A model generated the notes under the pieces. That model had not been told where the DNA came from. It did no database searches and saw only the letters and a program-made list of their open reading frames with translations. Source: CAWIJJ01 sp963836425 (lineage in GTDB: Bacteria; Acidobacteriota; Terriglobia; Bryobacterales; Bryobacteraceae). Taken from it: DNA of 64,000 nt. The position numbers and the translations under genes were made by a program. Shown here piece by piece: positions 32,518 through 41,772 of the stretch; the first letter of the stretch is position 1; each line of letters opens with the position of its first letter. The stretch spans positions 124,001 through 188,000 of the forward strand of contig CAWIJJ010000015.1 in NCBI GenBank assembly GCA_963836425.1. Direction: 5' to 3'.

Positions 32518-34794
32518 CTACCGTACTTTGAATTTGGACGAGAGCGCGGACAACTGGTCGTTCAACGATGCCTGCTTCTTCTCAGCCGGCTTTTCGAAAT
32601 GCCTGCGCTTCGGCTCCGGCGCCGCCGCTTCCAGCGCCTTCATCGAGAGCGCGATCCGCTTCGCCTTGGGGTCGGCATTCAGCACCTGCACTTTCACGAT
32701 CTGCCCGACCTTCACTACATCGCTCGCCTCTTTGACAAAGCGGTTGGCCAGTTCGCTCACGTGCACCAGTCCGTCCTGGTGCACCCCGATATCCACGAAC
32801 GCGCCGAACCGGGTGACGTTGGTCACCACGCCTTCGAGTGTCATTCCCGGCTTCAGGTCCGCGATCTCCCTGATGTCCTCCCGCCATTTCGGCGCCGCGA
32901 ATTTATCGCGCGGGTCGCGGCCCGGTTTCCGCAGTTCCTCGCGAATATCGCCCAGCGTGTACATCCCCACCGTTTCGGTGGCAAAACCTTCCAGCTTCAC
33001 CCGCTCCACCAGGTCCGGCCGCGAAATCAACTCCGGCACCGACACCCCCAGTGACGCCGCCATCTTCTCCACCACCGCATACGACTCCGGATGGACCGCC
33101 GTCATGTCCAACGGATTTTCGCCCCCGCGGATGCGCAGAAAGCCCGCCGCCTGCTCGAACGTTTTGGGCCCGAAGCCCGGCACCGCCGTAAGCTGCACCC
33201 GCGAGCGGAACCTGCCTTTCGAATTCCGGTATTCCACGATCTTCTGCGCTGTCCGCTCGTTGATTCCCGCCACGTACCGCAGCAGCGCCCACGACGCCGT
33301 GTTCAGGTCCACCCCCACGCGGTTCACGCACGATTCCACGGTCGCTTCCAGGCTCTGCTTCAGCCGCCGCTGGTCCACGTCGTGCTGGTACTGCCCCACG
33401 CCTATGGATTTCGGGTCCACCTTTACCAGTTCAGACAGCGGATCCTGCAGCCGCCGCGCAATCGAGATCGCGCCGCGCACCGTCAGGTCCAGATCCGGGA
33501 ACTCCTGACGCGCGATCTCCGACGCGGAATATACCGACGCCCCGGATTCGCTCACCGTCACGCTGAAGATCTTTTCGAGCCGCGCCTGCCGCAGAAAATC
33601 CTGCACCAGCGCCGCCGTTTCCCGCGAGGCCGTCCCGTTCCCGATCGCGATCGCCTGCACGTTGTGCTTCGCCACCAGCGCAGCCAGCGCCTTCACCGCT
33701 CCCGCCGTGTCGTTCTTCGGCTCGAACGGGTAAATCACGGTGTGCTCCAGAAACTTGCCCGTATCGTCCACCGCCGCGATCTTGCAGCCGGTACGAATGC
33801 CCGGGTCGATGGCCAGCACCGTCAACATGCCCGCCGGTGGCGAGAGCAGCAGGTTCTCCAGATTCTCGCGGAACACCTTGATGGCTTCTTCGTCCGAGCG
33901 GTCCTTGAGATCGAGCCGGACCTCGGTCTGAATCGACGGGTTGATCAGCCGGTGATAGGAGTCCGCGACTGCCTCTTCAAGGTGCGGAGTCCAGTCGCCC
34001 GGCGCGCGCAGCACCCGCCCGCGCAGCAGGGCGAGCGGCTTTGCTTCGTCCAGTTCGATTTCAAAGCTGAGCACGCCCTCTTTGGCGCCGCGCCTGATGG
34101 CCAGCATGCGATGCGAGGGAATCTTCGAAGCCGGTTCGCTGTACTGTGCGTAGATCTGAAACTTGCCTTCGGGATCCGGCACGCCTTCAATGGCGCGGCT
34201 CGTCACCACCCCTTCCGCCATCATCATTCCGCGAACGGCCTTGCGAAGGTCGGCATTCTCGTTCACCCACTCCGCCACAATGTGCCGCGCGCCTTCGAGC
34301 GCAGCCTCCGCCGATTCCACGCCCTTCTCCGCATCCACGAAAGTGCCAGCCAGCGCGTTGAGCGGCGTCTCGCCCGCTTCCTGTTTCCACAGGTACTGCG
34401 CCAGCGGCTCCAGGCCCTTCTCGCGCGCCATCGAGGCCTTGGTGCGCCGCTTCGGCTTGAAGGGAAGATACAGGTCCTCCAACTCCGCCTTTTCAAGCGT
34501 CGCCTCGATCCGGGCCTTCAGTTCCGGCGTCAGCTTGCCCTGCTCGGCGATCGAGGCCAGCACGGTTTCCCGCCGGTCCTCGAGGTCGCGGAAATATTCG
34601 AGCTTCTCCTGGATGTCGCGGATCTGCACCTCGTCCAGATTCCCCGTCGCCTCCTTGCGGTATCGCGCGATGAAGGGCACGGTGGCGCCTTCATCCAGCA
34701 GTGAGATCACTGCCGTCAGGCTTTTCAGGGAAATGTTCAGCAGTTTTGCAATGTGAAGCAATACCGGTGTGGGAAGGGTCTTTAATTCGGTCAT
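32518..34794 (-). CDS. tex: Tex-family RNA-binding transcription accessory protein
   Basis: A 758-residue cytoplasmic nucleic-acid-binding protein related to eukaryotic Spt6. The N-terminal helical part has GATVPFIARYRKEATGNLDE and DLYLPFKPKRRTKA. The YqgF-like domain begins LTVLAIDPGIRTGCKIAAVD. A helix-hairpin-helix region is at VDLNTASWALLRYVAGINE and VPGFGPKTFEQAAGFLRI, and the C-terminal S1 domain has GMTLEGVVTNVTRFGAFVDI. The full domain order and normal length support the call. A lysine-rich tail follows the S1 domain. No clear operon partner; the next upstream gene starts about 30 bases away. Confidence 0.96.
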   Translation of the reverse strand: MTELKTLPTPVLLHIAKLLNISLKSLTAVISLLDEGATVPFIARYRKEATGNLDEVQIRDIQEKLEYFRDLEDRRETVLASIAEQGKLTPELKARIEATLEKAELEDLYLPFKPKRRTKASMAREKGLEPLAQYLWKQEAGETPLNALAGTFVDAEKGVESAEAALEGARHIVAEWVNENADLRKAVRGMMMAEGVVTSRAIEGVPDPEGKFQIYAQYSEPASKIPSHRMLAIRRGAKEGVLSFEIELDEAKPLALLRGRVLRAPGDWTPHLEEAVADSYHRLINPSIQTEVRLDLKDRSDEEAIKVFRENLENLLLSPPAGMLTVLAIDPGIRTGCKIAAVDDTGKFLEHTVIYPFEPKNDTAGAVKALAALVAKHNVQAIAIGNGTASRETAALVQDFLRQARLEKIFSVTVSESGASVYSASEIARQEFPDLDLTVRGAISIARRLQDPLSELVKVDPKSIGVGQYQHDVDQRRLKQSLEATVESCVNRVGVDLNTASWALLRYVAGINERTAQKIVEYRNSKGRFRSRVQLTAVPGFGPKTFEQAAGFLRIRGGENPLDMTAVHPESYAVVEKMAASLGVSVPELISRPDLVERVKLEGFATETVGMYTLGDIREELRKPGRDPRDKFAAPKWREDIREIADLKPGMTLEGVVTNVTRFGAFVDIGVHQDGLVHVSELANRFVKEASDVVKVGQIVKVQVLNADPKAKRIALSMKALEAAAPEPKRRHFEKPAEKKQASLNDQLSALSSKFKVR

Positions 34795-34824
34795 GCGGGC
34801 ATCTTAATGATGCCACGGTGCCGC

Positions 34825-35661
34825 TCAGGAGAGGTACTTCACGAACATCACGGAATTGCCGCGCTCGTTGTAGAGCAGATCGTCCACCAGGTTGCGCGTC
34901 ATCAGGATGCCGAAACCGCCCGGCCGTTTGCCGGCTTCCGCCCGGATCTCGACGTGATGCGTCGGTGAATCCGCGGGGTTCGAGATGGCGGCGTGCGGAA
35001 GCAAATCCATCGAGAAGCCCGTCCCGGGGTCGTGAATATGCACGATCAGGGCGCGTGAAATCCGCAGCACCGACACGCGCACACGCTTGCGCGGATCGGA
35101 GAGCCCTCCGTGCTCGATGGCGTTCATCAGCAGTTCGCGAAAGGCCACGCACACGTCCTCGCGCACCGCCGCCGGAAGGTTGTGCTGGAACTCACGGAGT
35201 GTGTGCGCGGTACGTTCCGCCGCCTGGAGCTTGCAGCGCACGTCCAGGGTTACCCACTCGGGGCGCGCCGACAGGACGCGGATATCATCCTCCCAGGACG
35301 TAGCCTCCAAAGCCTGCTGGACCAGTTCGCCGACGGCAGATGCCGGCAGCGGCTTGTGGAAATAGGCATAGGCCCGCTGGCGGATGGCCTTGGCCGCCAC
35401 CTCCGGATCCGCCTCGCCGGTGACGAAAACCTTCGCATCCGGCTGTTTCAGGCGGATCTTCCGCAACAGGTTGAGGCCGCCCATCCCGTTCCGGCCGGGA
35501 CCTGCAAACACCACGTCCCAATGGGTCCGCCGTAAACGTTCCAAGGCTTCGTTGCCGTCAAAGACGCTTTCAATGGTGCGATCTCCGCGACTCAGAAGCG
35601 TGTTGAGCTGGTCGTGGATTGCGGGGTCGGAGTCAACTACAAGCAGGGAATGGGAATTCAC
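34825..35661 (-). CDS. Receiver-like domain fused to HATPase (anti-sigma type), phospho-acceptor missing
   Basis: A 278-residue cytoplasmic protein. Residues 1-120 form a receiver-like domain: the acidic pair is present (LLVVDSDP), as are Thr81 and Lys103 (YFHKPL). The position of the phospho-acceptor aspartate is Gly54 (WDVVFAGPGRNGMGG). Residues about 150-278 are an HATPase_c domain of the RsbW/anti-sigma type: N-box RELLMNAIEHGG, G1 DPGTGF, G2 GGFGILMTRNLVDDLLY. It could sense or bind partners without phosphorylation and use ATP to phosphorylate or sequester an antagonist. No sigma or anti-sigma antagonist lies nearby. Start at ATG 35661. Confidence 0.85.
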   Translation of the reverse strand: MNSHSLLVVDSDPAIHDQLNTLLSRGDRTIESVFDGNEALERLRRTHWDVVFAGPGRNGMGGLNLLRKIRLKQPDAKVFVTGEADPEVAAKAIRQRAYAYFHKPLPASAVGELVQQALEATSWEDDIRVLSARPEWVTLDVRCKLQAAERTAHTLREFQHNLPAAVREDVCVAFRELLMNAIEHGGLSDPRKRVRVSVLRISRALIVHIHDPGTGFSMDLLPHAAISNPADSPTHHVEIRAEAGKRPGGFGILMTRNLVDDLLYNERGNSVMFVKYLS

Positions 35662-35739
35662 ACGCCAGCATCAGCATATCACGGTGCTTGATTCGCGCCT
35701 TAGGTAACTTTTGCCGGAACGCGCGCATCTACCCCACTG

Positions 35740-37311
35740 ATGGTGCATCTGCGGTCGTTCGCCTGGATTCTGCTTGGCTCAGGCCTGGCATGCGCGCAAG
35801 TCTATCCCCCCGGCGGGTATCCGCCCGGCGGCGGCTATCCGCCAGGAGGGGGCTACCCGCAGACTTATCCGGGCGGCTATCCCGGCCAGACCGGGCCCTC
35901 AATCCCAATCCCGGGTAGCGGCCAGAAGACCAGCAGCAAAACCGAAACCGCGCCTCTTCCGAACTTCAGGGGCTACCTGAAGCAGATGGACGAAAAGACC
36001 CTCACCATCGAAATGGGAGATCACCGCGTTCTCGATTTCAAGCGCAACTCCAAGACGAAGTTTTTCAAAGAAGGCAAGGAGTTGAAGTCGCCTAAATTCG
36101 CCGATGGCGATCAGCTCTCGGTGGAGGCCGAGCGCGACCCGGCCGGCGACCTGATTGCCGTCAACGTCTATTGGGAAATGGCGGCGGGAGACACCGGCCG
36201 CACCAAGGACGGCACCGTGGACACCTGGGCCGGCGACACTCCGGGGAAGCAGGACGATCCCGACCGCCCCCGCCTGGTCCGTGCAAAGCCTGCCGGCACC
36301 GGCGCCGCGAAGGACGAATCCGCCAAGACCGAAACGGCCCGCGCCGAACCGCCCAAGGCTGAGGAAACCGCCCCCGCTCCCCGGCCGCCCGAGTACACGC
36401 CTCCTCCATCCAAGCCCGATGCCGACGATCCCGGTCCGCCCAAACTGATTCGCGGGCGCGTTGCCGATCCGTCACGGGAGCGCGCCGCCAACGTTCCCGC
36501 CGGCCCCCCGCCGCTGCCCCTGGGCGATCTGCCGGTGAATCCGCCGAAAATCGGCGCCGGCCCGTCGCCAGCCGAGGAAGACAAGGCGCCGGCGTTGCCC
36601 AAAACCGCGGACCTCATCCGCCGCGCCGCCGTCGCGGCCATGGATTTCACCGAAACCCTGCCCGCCTACGTTTGCCAGGAAGTCATGACCCGCTACCAGA
36701 GCGTTTCGCGGCCTGTCCGCTGGGAGCCGCTCGACGTGGTCACCACCAGCCTGGTCTACGAGAACGGAAAAGAGGACTACCGCGACATCACGCTCGGCGG
36801 CAAGCGTGTGAATAAGAAGATCGAGGAGATTGGCGGCGCCTGGTCCACCGGCGAATTCGGCACCGTGCTCGCCAACCTGTTCTCCCCGGCCACCGCCGCC
36901 GACTTCCAGTACCAAAAAGATTCCCGCATCGCCGGCATCGACTCCAAGGTTTACGACTTCTCCGTCGCCCGTGAACGTTCCAACTGGGCCATCCGTGTCG
37001 AGTCTCAATCCTATATGCCGGCCTACAAGGGATCGATCTGGATCGATCCGGCTACCGCGCGCGTCCTCCGCATCGAGATGCAGGGCTACGGTTTTCCCGA
37101 AGCGTTCCCCACCGATCACGTGGAGTCCGCAACCGACTACCAGTACACGCGGCTCGGTGATGCGAAGCAATACCTGCTGCCGGTGCACGCCGAGACGCTG
37201 AGCTGCCAGCGCGGCAGCGACGCCTGCTTCCGCAACACCATCGATTTCCGGAACTACCACAAGTATTCCGGCGAATCCACAATCACGTTCGGACCGGAAA
37301 AGGACAAGTAG
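35740..37311 (+). CDS. Exported protein with PPGGY repeats and proline-rich linker
   Basis: A 523-residue protein with a signal peptide (ILLGSGLACAQ). Tandem GYPPGGG-type repeats occupy about residues 20-50. A small beta domain (about 75-150: FRGYLKQMDEKTLTIEMGDH, FKRNSKTKFFKEGKEL) resembles the DUF5666/OB-like domains that bear QVEV-type strands. A long proline/alanine/lysine-rich linker (about 160-280) precedes a C-terminal beta domain (about 290-520: AYVCQEVMTRYQSVSRPVRW, KGSIWIDPATARVLRIEMQG) seen in many acidobacterial secreted proteins. Function unknown. The repeats suggest a flexible surface-exposed region. Confidence 0.75.
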   Translation: MVHLRSFAWILLGSGLACAQVYPPGGYPPGGGYPPGGGYPQTYPGGYPGQTGPSIPIPGSGQKTSSKTETAPLPNFRGYLKQMDEKTLTIEMGDHRVLDFKRNSKTKFFKEGKELKSPKFADGDQLSVEAERDPAGDLIAVNVYWEMAAGDTGRTKDGTVDTWAGDTPGKQDDPDRPRLVRAKPAGTGAAKDESAKTETARAEPPKAEETAPAPRPPEYTPPPSKPDADDPGPPKLIRGRVADPSRERAANVPAGPPPLPLGDLPVNPPKIGAGPSPAEEDKAPALPKTADLIRRAAVAAMDFTETLPAYVCQEVMTRYQSVSRPVRWEPLDVVTTSLVYENGKEDYRDITLGGKRVNKKIEEIGGAWSTGEFGTVLANLFSPATAADFQYQKDSRIAGIDSKVYDFSVARERSNWAIRVESQSYMPAYKGSIWIDPATARVLRIEMQGYGFPEAFPTDHVESATDYQYTRLGDAKQYLLPVHAETLSCQRGSDACFRNTIDFRNYHKYSGESTITFGPEKDK

Positions 37312-37523
37312 GGTCCTTGGCGAGGATCACAAAGTAGCGGCACTCTTCGACGGATCCCTGCTGCGCCCTTACGGAACGAACGTGTGGCCGGGTCACGCTC
37401 GCATTTGGCACGCAAACCGGGACACCCAAATCCTCCGCCCCGCAATTTCCGTACGAATAAACTGCACGCAAGTGACAATCTGGCAGGAGGGCCGCCGTAT
37501 GCTCGTGCTGGTTGGAGGCAGAT

Positions 37524-38000
37524 ATGCAAACGAAATTGGCAGTTCTGATCCTGATCACTGCAGCCGCGGCGCCGGCGCAGAGTTCGAACGGGTACGTGTT
37601 CATCGCTCCCGGGGGAGTTTCGTCGATGGGACACACCACAATGACGATCCATGCCGGCGGCGGGCTGGACGCCATTATCGGCAAGGGCATTGGAGTAAAT
37701 CTTGAGCTTGGCGGGATGTGGCCGCGGGAGTGTTTCGAGGATTGCATTCTGGGGGTCTTCTCCCCAGGCGGCGCATACTACTTCCGGCGCACAACGGAAA
37801 ACAAACTCGACCCGTTTGTGAACGGAGGTTATTCCCTGTTTTTTCGGAACGGCCACGAAAGCCTGTTCTACCTCGGCGGAGGCGCGAACTACTGGATGCT
37901 GAAGAAAATCGGTCTCCGGATGGAGTTCCGCGACCACGTTTCGACGCACTATCGGACGACGCATTTCTGGAGCTTCCGGCTCGGACTTGCGTTCCGATAG
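37524..38000 (+). CDS. Small exported beta-barrel-like protein
   Basis: A 158-residue protein beginning MQTKLAVLILITAAAAPAQS with a signal peptide; the mature part is strand-rich (GYVFIAPGGVSSMGHTTMTI, GKGIGVNLELGGMW, HESLFYLGGGANYWMLKKIG) and ends WSFRLGLAFR. This is typical of a small outer membrane barrel (OmpA-like or OmpX-like). ATG 37524 has GGAGG about 5 bases upstream, so I prefer it to the upstream in-frame ATG at 37512. The 211 bases before it and 126 bases after it show no other gene. Family not recognised. Confidence 0.7.
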   Translation: MQTKLAVLILITAAAAPAQSSNGYVFIAPGGVSSMGHTTMTIHAGGGLDAIIGKGIGVNLELGGMWPRECFEDCILGVFSPGGAYYFRRTTENKLDPFVNGGYSLFFRNGHESLFYLGGGANYWMLKKIGLRMEFRDHVSTHYRTTHFWSFRLGLAFR

Positions 38001-38126
38001 CGCGAGCAGAGAATTCATCGCGTTCCGGGCTACTGTCGGCCTCGATACGGGCCAATCCGCAACGCCGCGGCGACGATGCGCGGCGAATCTCCCTATTCCG
38101 CGCTTTCCCCGGAAGAGTACAAGTCC

Positions 38127-40481
38127 TCAGAGGACGGCCTTGTCCACGGCCTTCCGCAGCTCTTTTTCGGAGGTGAAGCCTTCGAAGCGCTTCACCTGTT
38201 TGCCCGCGCGGTCGAAGACCAGCGTCACCGGAAGCTGATCCAGCTTGTAGGGTTCGTTGAGCGATTCCGCGCCCAGCGCCACCGTGTACTCCATCGGATG
38301 CTTCTTGAGGAACGGCTGCACCCGCGCCAGCCCCTCCTCGTCCATGGAGATACCGACCACCTCCACACCCTTCGCGCCGTACTCTTTGTACAGCTTATTG
38401 AAGCTCGGGATCTCCTGAATGCAAGGCACGCACCAGGTGGCCCAGAAGTTCACCACCACTACCTTGCCGTTCAGCGCTGCGGGATCGAGAGGGGAACCGT
38501 CCAGCCGGGTAGCCCGCGGCAGGCCGGCTGCTTCGCCCTCCGCCGGGGCGGCGAGCGCGGCCGGCGACGCAGCCGGAGCGGCCGCCACCGTATCCGCAGC
38601 CGTCGCGGGTGGAGCTGCAATCCGGCCTTTTTGCAGAAACGCCATGAATTCCGCCGGATCCTTGGTGAGCCCGGGAAATGTCGCGATCACGTTCTCGTCG
38701 GCGTCCATGATGGCGTAATAAGGCTCCGCGATGGTGTTGAACTTCGCCAGTTGCAGTTTCTGGTTCTCTTCCGATGCGGCATCGTTGCCGTCGCCGTAAA
38801 GGTCCACCAGCACGAAGTCCTGCATGAGCGCCGCAATCTCCGGCCGCGTGAACATGTTGGCCTTCATCCAGTGGCAGTTGGCGCAGGCATATCCGGTGAA
38901 GTTGACGAAAACCAGCTTGCCCTCGCGCCGCCCTCGCGCCAGGGCTTCGCGATACTGGTCCTTCATCCACACCAGGCCGGAACTCGCGGATCCGGTACCC
39001 CCGGCGGCCGCCGCCGGCTGGGGCACGAAGGCGTCCAGGTCACCCAATCGCGCGCCGGACATGCCCGGAAAGAGGCTGATCGCGAACACCAGGAAGGCAA
39101 TTCCCGTCAGCAGCCGCCCGAGCCCCAGCCGGTCGTCCGGCTTGATGCCCTCCAGGCGCAGGAAGCCCAGCAGATAAAGCCCGGCCATGGCGAACAGAAC
39201 GATCCACACCGCCAGAAAACGCTCCCGCGTCAGGAACTCCCAGCGCATCACCTGGTCCACGCTGGCCAGATATTTCAGGCTCGCGGCCAGGATCACGAAC
39301 CCCATCACCACTTTCACCCGCGCCATCCAGCCTCCGCTGCGCGGCATGCGTTGCAGATAGGAGGGGAACAGAGCCAGCAGGAAGAACGGCAGCGCCAGTC
39401 CCGATGCGAAACTTGCCATGCCCAGCAGCGGCCGCGATCCGCCGCCGGAAACCGAAGCCGCCAGCAGCGTGCCCACGAACGGACCCACGCAGGCGAACGA
39501 TGCCAGTGAAAACGTCAGCCCCATCAACAGCGTCCCCGCGAACCCGCCCTTTTCCGAAGACCGGTTCAGCCGGGTCAGAATCGACGACGGGATGGTGATC
39601 TCGAAAGCGCCCAGCAGGCTCAGTCCGAAAGCGATGAAGAGCGCTGCGATGAACCCGTTGACCCACGGATTCGATCCCAACTGCACCACGCCGAACGGGC
39701 CCAGCAGGGCGGTGGCCGCGAGGCCCAGCCCGGAGAACAGCACGATGATTCCCAGGCAGAACACCACCGCCTGCGCCACGCTGTCAGCCCTGCCGCCCGA
39801 CTGCCGGTTCAGAAAGTACGACATCGTGATCGGGATCATCGGGAACACGCACGGCGTGAAGATGGAGGCCAGGCCGAAGCCGAATGCCACCAGCAGAAAG
39901 CCGCCGAGTCCCTGGCTGGTCTGCGCCGTGGCGGGCGCGGCGCCCGGCGCGGGAGCCTTCGCCTCGGCAAATCCCGCCGGAATCGCAGCCGCCTCCGCAG
40001 CCGCCGGATCGATTGCCAGCGCCACCGTCCCCGTCCACCGCGAGGGCACGCACTGCGTCTCCGTGCAGGTCTGGAACCGGGACTTCAGTTCAAGCTGCGC
40101 CGGACCGGCGGGCGCGTCCTTGCGCACCGCGATTTCCAGCAGCAGCGTGACTTCGCCTTCGTAGGTTTCCGTGTCGGTTTCGAAGTTCGCGTCGTAAGCC
40201 CGCTTCGGGGGCGGCTGAAACAACCGCACGCCCTCCACTACTTCGGGTGGACCCGCCTGGAACGATGTGGGAATGCCCGCCGCCGTGCTTCCGGAGTAGA
40301 GATGCCAGCCCGGGTCGATGCGGCCCACCGCTTTGAGCAGTGCCTTGCCGCCTGGCCTTGCCGCCGGCTGCTCCGCCGTCACCGTCCAGGCCACGTGGGC
40401 CGTTTGTGCCGGCGCGCCCGCTGCCGCGAGCGAGACCAGCACTACCGACCTGAAAATGAGTTTCATCCGCGCCCCCCGCAA
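38127..40481 (-). CDS. dsbD: Thiol:disulfide interchange protein DsbD fused to a TlpA-like thioredoxin
   Basis: A 784-residue inner-membrane electron carrier that moves reducing power from cytoplasmic thioredoxin to the periplasm. After the signal peptide lie the DsbD alpha domain (about 25-155, with FQTCTETQCVPSRW), the eight-helix beta domain (about 190-460, with Cys in FTPCVFPMIP and ASFACVGPFVG) and the gamma thioredoxin domain with CANC (533-536). A long Ala/Pro linker leads to an extra C-terminal thioredoxin domain of TlpA type with WCVPC (683-687) and a cis-proline region (QLPVTLVFD). Canonical DsbD ends after gamma, so the last domain is an unusual addition. MRGAR may precede the real start at Met6. 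Confidence 0.9.
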   Translation of the reverse strand: MRGARMKLIFRSVVLVSLAAAGAPAQTAHVAWTVTAEQPAARPGGKALLKAVGRIDPGWHLYSGSTAAGIPTSFQAGPPEVVEGVRLFQPPPKRAYDANFETDTETYEGEVTLLLEIAVRKDAPAGPAQLELKSRFQTCTETQCVPSRWTGTVALAIDPAAAEAAAIPAGFAEAKAPAPGAAPATAQTSQGLGGFLLVAFGFGLASIFTPCVFPMIPITMSYFLNRQSGGRADSVAQAVVFCLGIIVLFSGLGLAATALLGPFGVVQLGSNPWVNGFIAALFIAFGLSLLGAFEITIPSSILTRLNRSSEKGGFAGTLLMGLTFSLASFACVGPFVGTLLAASVSGGGSRPLLGMASFASGLALPFFLLALFPSYLQRMPRSGGWMARVKVVMGFVILAASLKYLASVDQVMRWEFLTRERFLAVWIVLFAMAGLYLLGFLRLEGIKPDDRLGLGRLLTGIAFLVFAISLFPGMSGARLGDLDAFVPQPAAAAGGTGSASSGLVWMKDQYREALARGRREGKLVFVNFTGYACANCHWMKANMFTRPEIAALMQDFVLVDLYGDGNDAASEENQKLQLAKFNTIAEPYYAIMDADENVIATFPGLTKDPAEFMAFLQKGRIAAPPATAADTVAAAPAASPAALAAPAEGEAAGLPRATRLDGSPLDPAALNGKVVVVNFWATWCVPCIQEIPSFNKLYKEYGAKGVEVVGISMDEEGLARVQPFLKKHPMEYTVALGAESLNEPYKLDQLPVTLVFDRAGKQVKRFEGFTSEKELRKAVDKAVL

Positions 40482-40490
40482 GAGGTGAAG

Positions 40491-41522
40491 CTAATCGTTC
40501 CGGGCGGCCACCCGCTCGGCGTTCGACTGCTTCAGTTCATTTTCGATCCGCTGGTTGACATGCCCTTCGGAAAATTCCTTGGCCACGCGGATCGCGTTCC
40601 TGATCGCGTTTGCGTTCGACCGTCCATGGCAGATAATGCACCCTCCGCGCACGCCCAGCAGGGGCGCCCCGCCGTACTCGGAGTAATCCAGCCGCTTCTT
40701 GAAATCGCCGAACGCGCTCTTCGCCAGCACGTAGCCGATCTTCCCCGAAATCGTTGCTTCGAGCGATTCGCGCAGCATGTGGCGGAACATGTCCACCAGG
40801 CCTTCGCTCACTTTCAGCGCCACGTTTCCGATAAAACCATCGCAGACAACCACGTCTACTTCGCCGCCGTAAATGTCGCGTCCTTCCACGTTGCCGATGA
40901 AGTTGAGACTCAGGTTCTTCAGCAGCGGCGCCGCCGAGCGCGTCATCTCGTTGCCCTTGTGGTCCTCTTCCCCGATGGAGAGGATTCCGACGCGCGGCTT
41001 GGGGCGCCCTAGAATGATGCGCGAATAGATCTCCCCCATTACCGCAAACTGCGCCAGCATGCGCGATGAGCAATCGACATTCGCGCCCACGTCCACTACC
41101 ACTACCGGCGAACCCTTCACCACGGTGGGGAAAACGCCGGCCAGCGCGGGACGGTCCACTCCCGGGATCACGCCCTGCACCATCTTGGCGGTCGCCATCA
41201 GCGCGCCCGTGTTGCCGGCGGACACGAAACCCTGCGCCGTGCCGTCGCGCACCAGGCGCGAGGCGATCCGCATGGAGCTGTCGCGTTTGGTGCGAACCGC
41301 CTTGGCGGCGCTGTCTTCCATGGTGATCCGCTCGCGGGCATGGACCACGTCGATGGGCAGCAGGCGCGCCCCGTCGTGCTGTTCGAGTTCGCGGCAGACC
41401 AGTTCCTCCTGGCCCACCAGAATGACCTTGACCCCAAGCGTCCTGGCGGCTCGGACGGCCCCTTCGACTTCCGCTTTGGGGGCGTGGTCCCCGCCCATTG
41501 CGTCTACGGCAATGGTCAGCAT
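40491..41522 (-). CDS. plsX: Phosphate acyltransferase PlsX
   Basis: Converts acyl-ACP to acyl-phosphate, the first step of the PlsX/PlsY route to phosphatidic acid, at the membrane face. The 343-residue protein shows MLTIAVDAMGGDHAPKAEVE, GFVSAGNTGALMATAKMV, FPTVVKGSPVVVVDVGANVD, VGILSIGEEDHKGNE, FIGNVEGRDIYGGEVDVVVC and ISGKIGYVLA. All are signature blocks of PlsX. It sits directly after rpmF and yceD, the classic yceD-rpmF-plsX order. It is followed by dsbD on the same strand, only about 10 bases away. Confidence 0.96.
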   Translation of the reverse strand: MLTIAVDAMGGDHAPKAEVEGAVRAARTLGVKVILVGQEELVCRELEQHDGARLLPIDVVHARERITMEDSAAKAVRTKRDSSMRIASRLVRDGTAQGFVSAGNTGALMATAKMVQGVIPGVDRPALAGVFPTVVKGSPVVVVDVGANVDCSSRMLAQFAVMGEIYSRIILGRPKPRVGILSIGEEDHKGNEMTRSAAPLLKNLSLNFIGNVEGRDIYGGEVDVVVCDGFIGNVALKVSEGLVDMFRHMLRESLEATISGKIGYVLAKSAFGDFKKRLDYSEYGGAPLLGVRGGCIICHGRSNANAIRNAIRVAKEFSEGHVNQRIENELKQSNAERVAARND

Positions 41523-41534
41523 GTGGGGATGAGT

Positions 41535-41717
41535 TTACTCCTGCTCGACTTCGACAACTTCGCGGCCCTTGTATTGTCCGCAGTGCGGGCATACGCGGTG
41601 CGGCAGTTTCGGCTCGTGGCAGTTGGGACACTCGGAAAGGCCGGCGGGCTTCAGCGCATCGTGCGCCCGGCGATTGCTCGTCCGCCGCTGGGAGTGTCTA
41701 CGTTTGGGATTCGGCAT
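41535..41717 (-). CDS. rpmF: Ribosomal protein bL32
   Basis: A 60-residue large-subunit ribosomal protein. It begins MPNPKRRHSQRRTSNRRAHD, the highly conserved basic N-terminus of bL32, and carries a zinc ribbon with CPNC and CPHC. I start it at ATG 41717; the 15 residues upstream are not part of the family. It lies 12 bases before plsX and 55 bases after the yceD gene, the standard cluster. The four-cysteine form is the zinc-binding version (C+), which contrasts with zinc-free paralogues used under zinc starvation. Confidence 0.96.
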   Translation of the reverse strand: MPNPKRRHSQRRTSNRRAHDALKPAGLSECPNCHEPKLPHRVCPHCGQYKGREVVEVEQE

Positions 41718-41772
41718 ATCTCTTCCTTCGCTCTTCTTCGCGTCCGCGTTTCCGGACCGCAACTAACAAATT

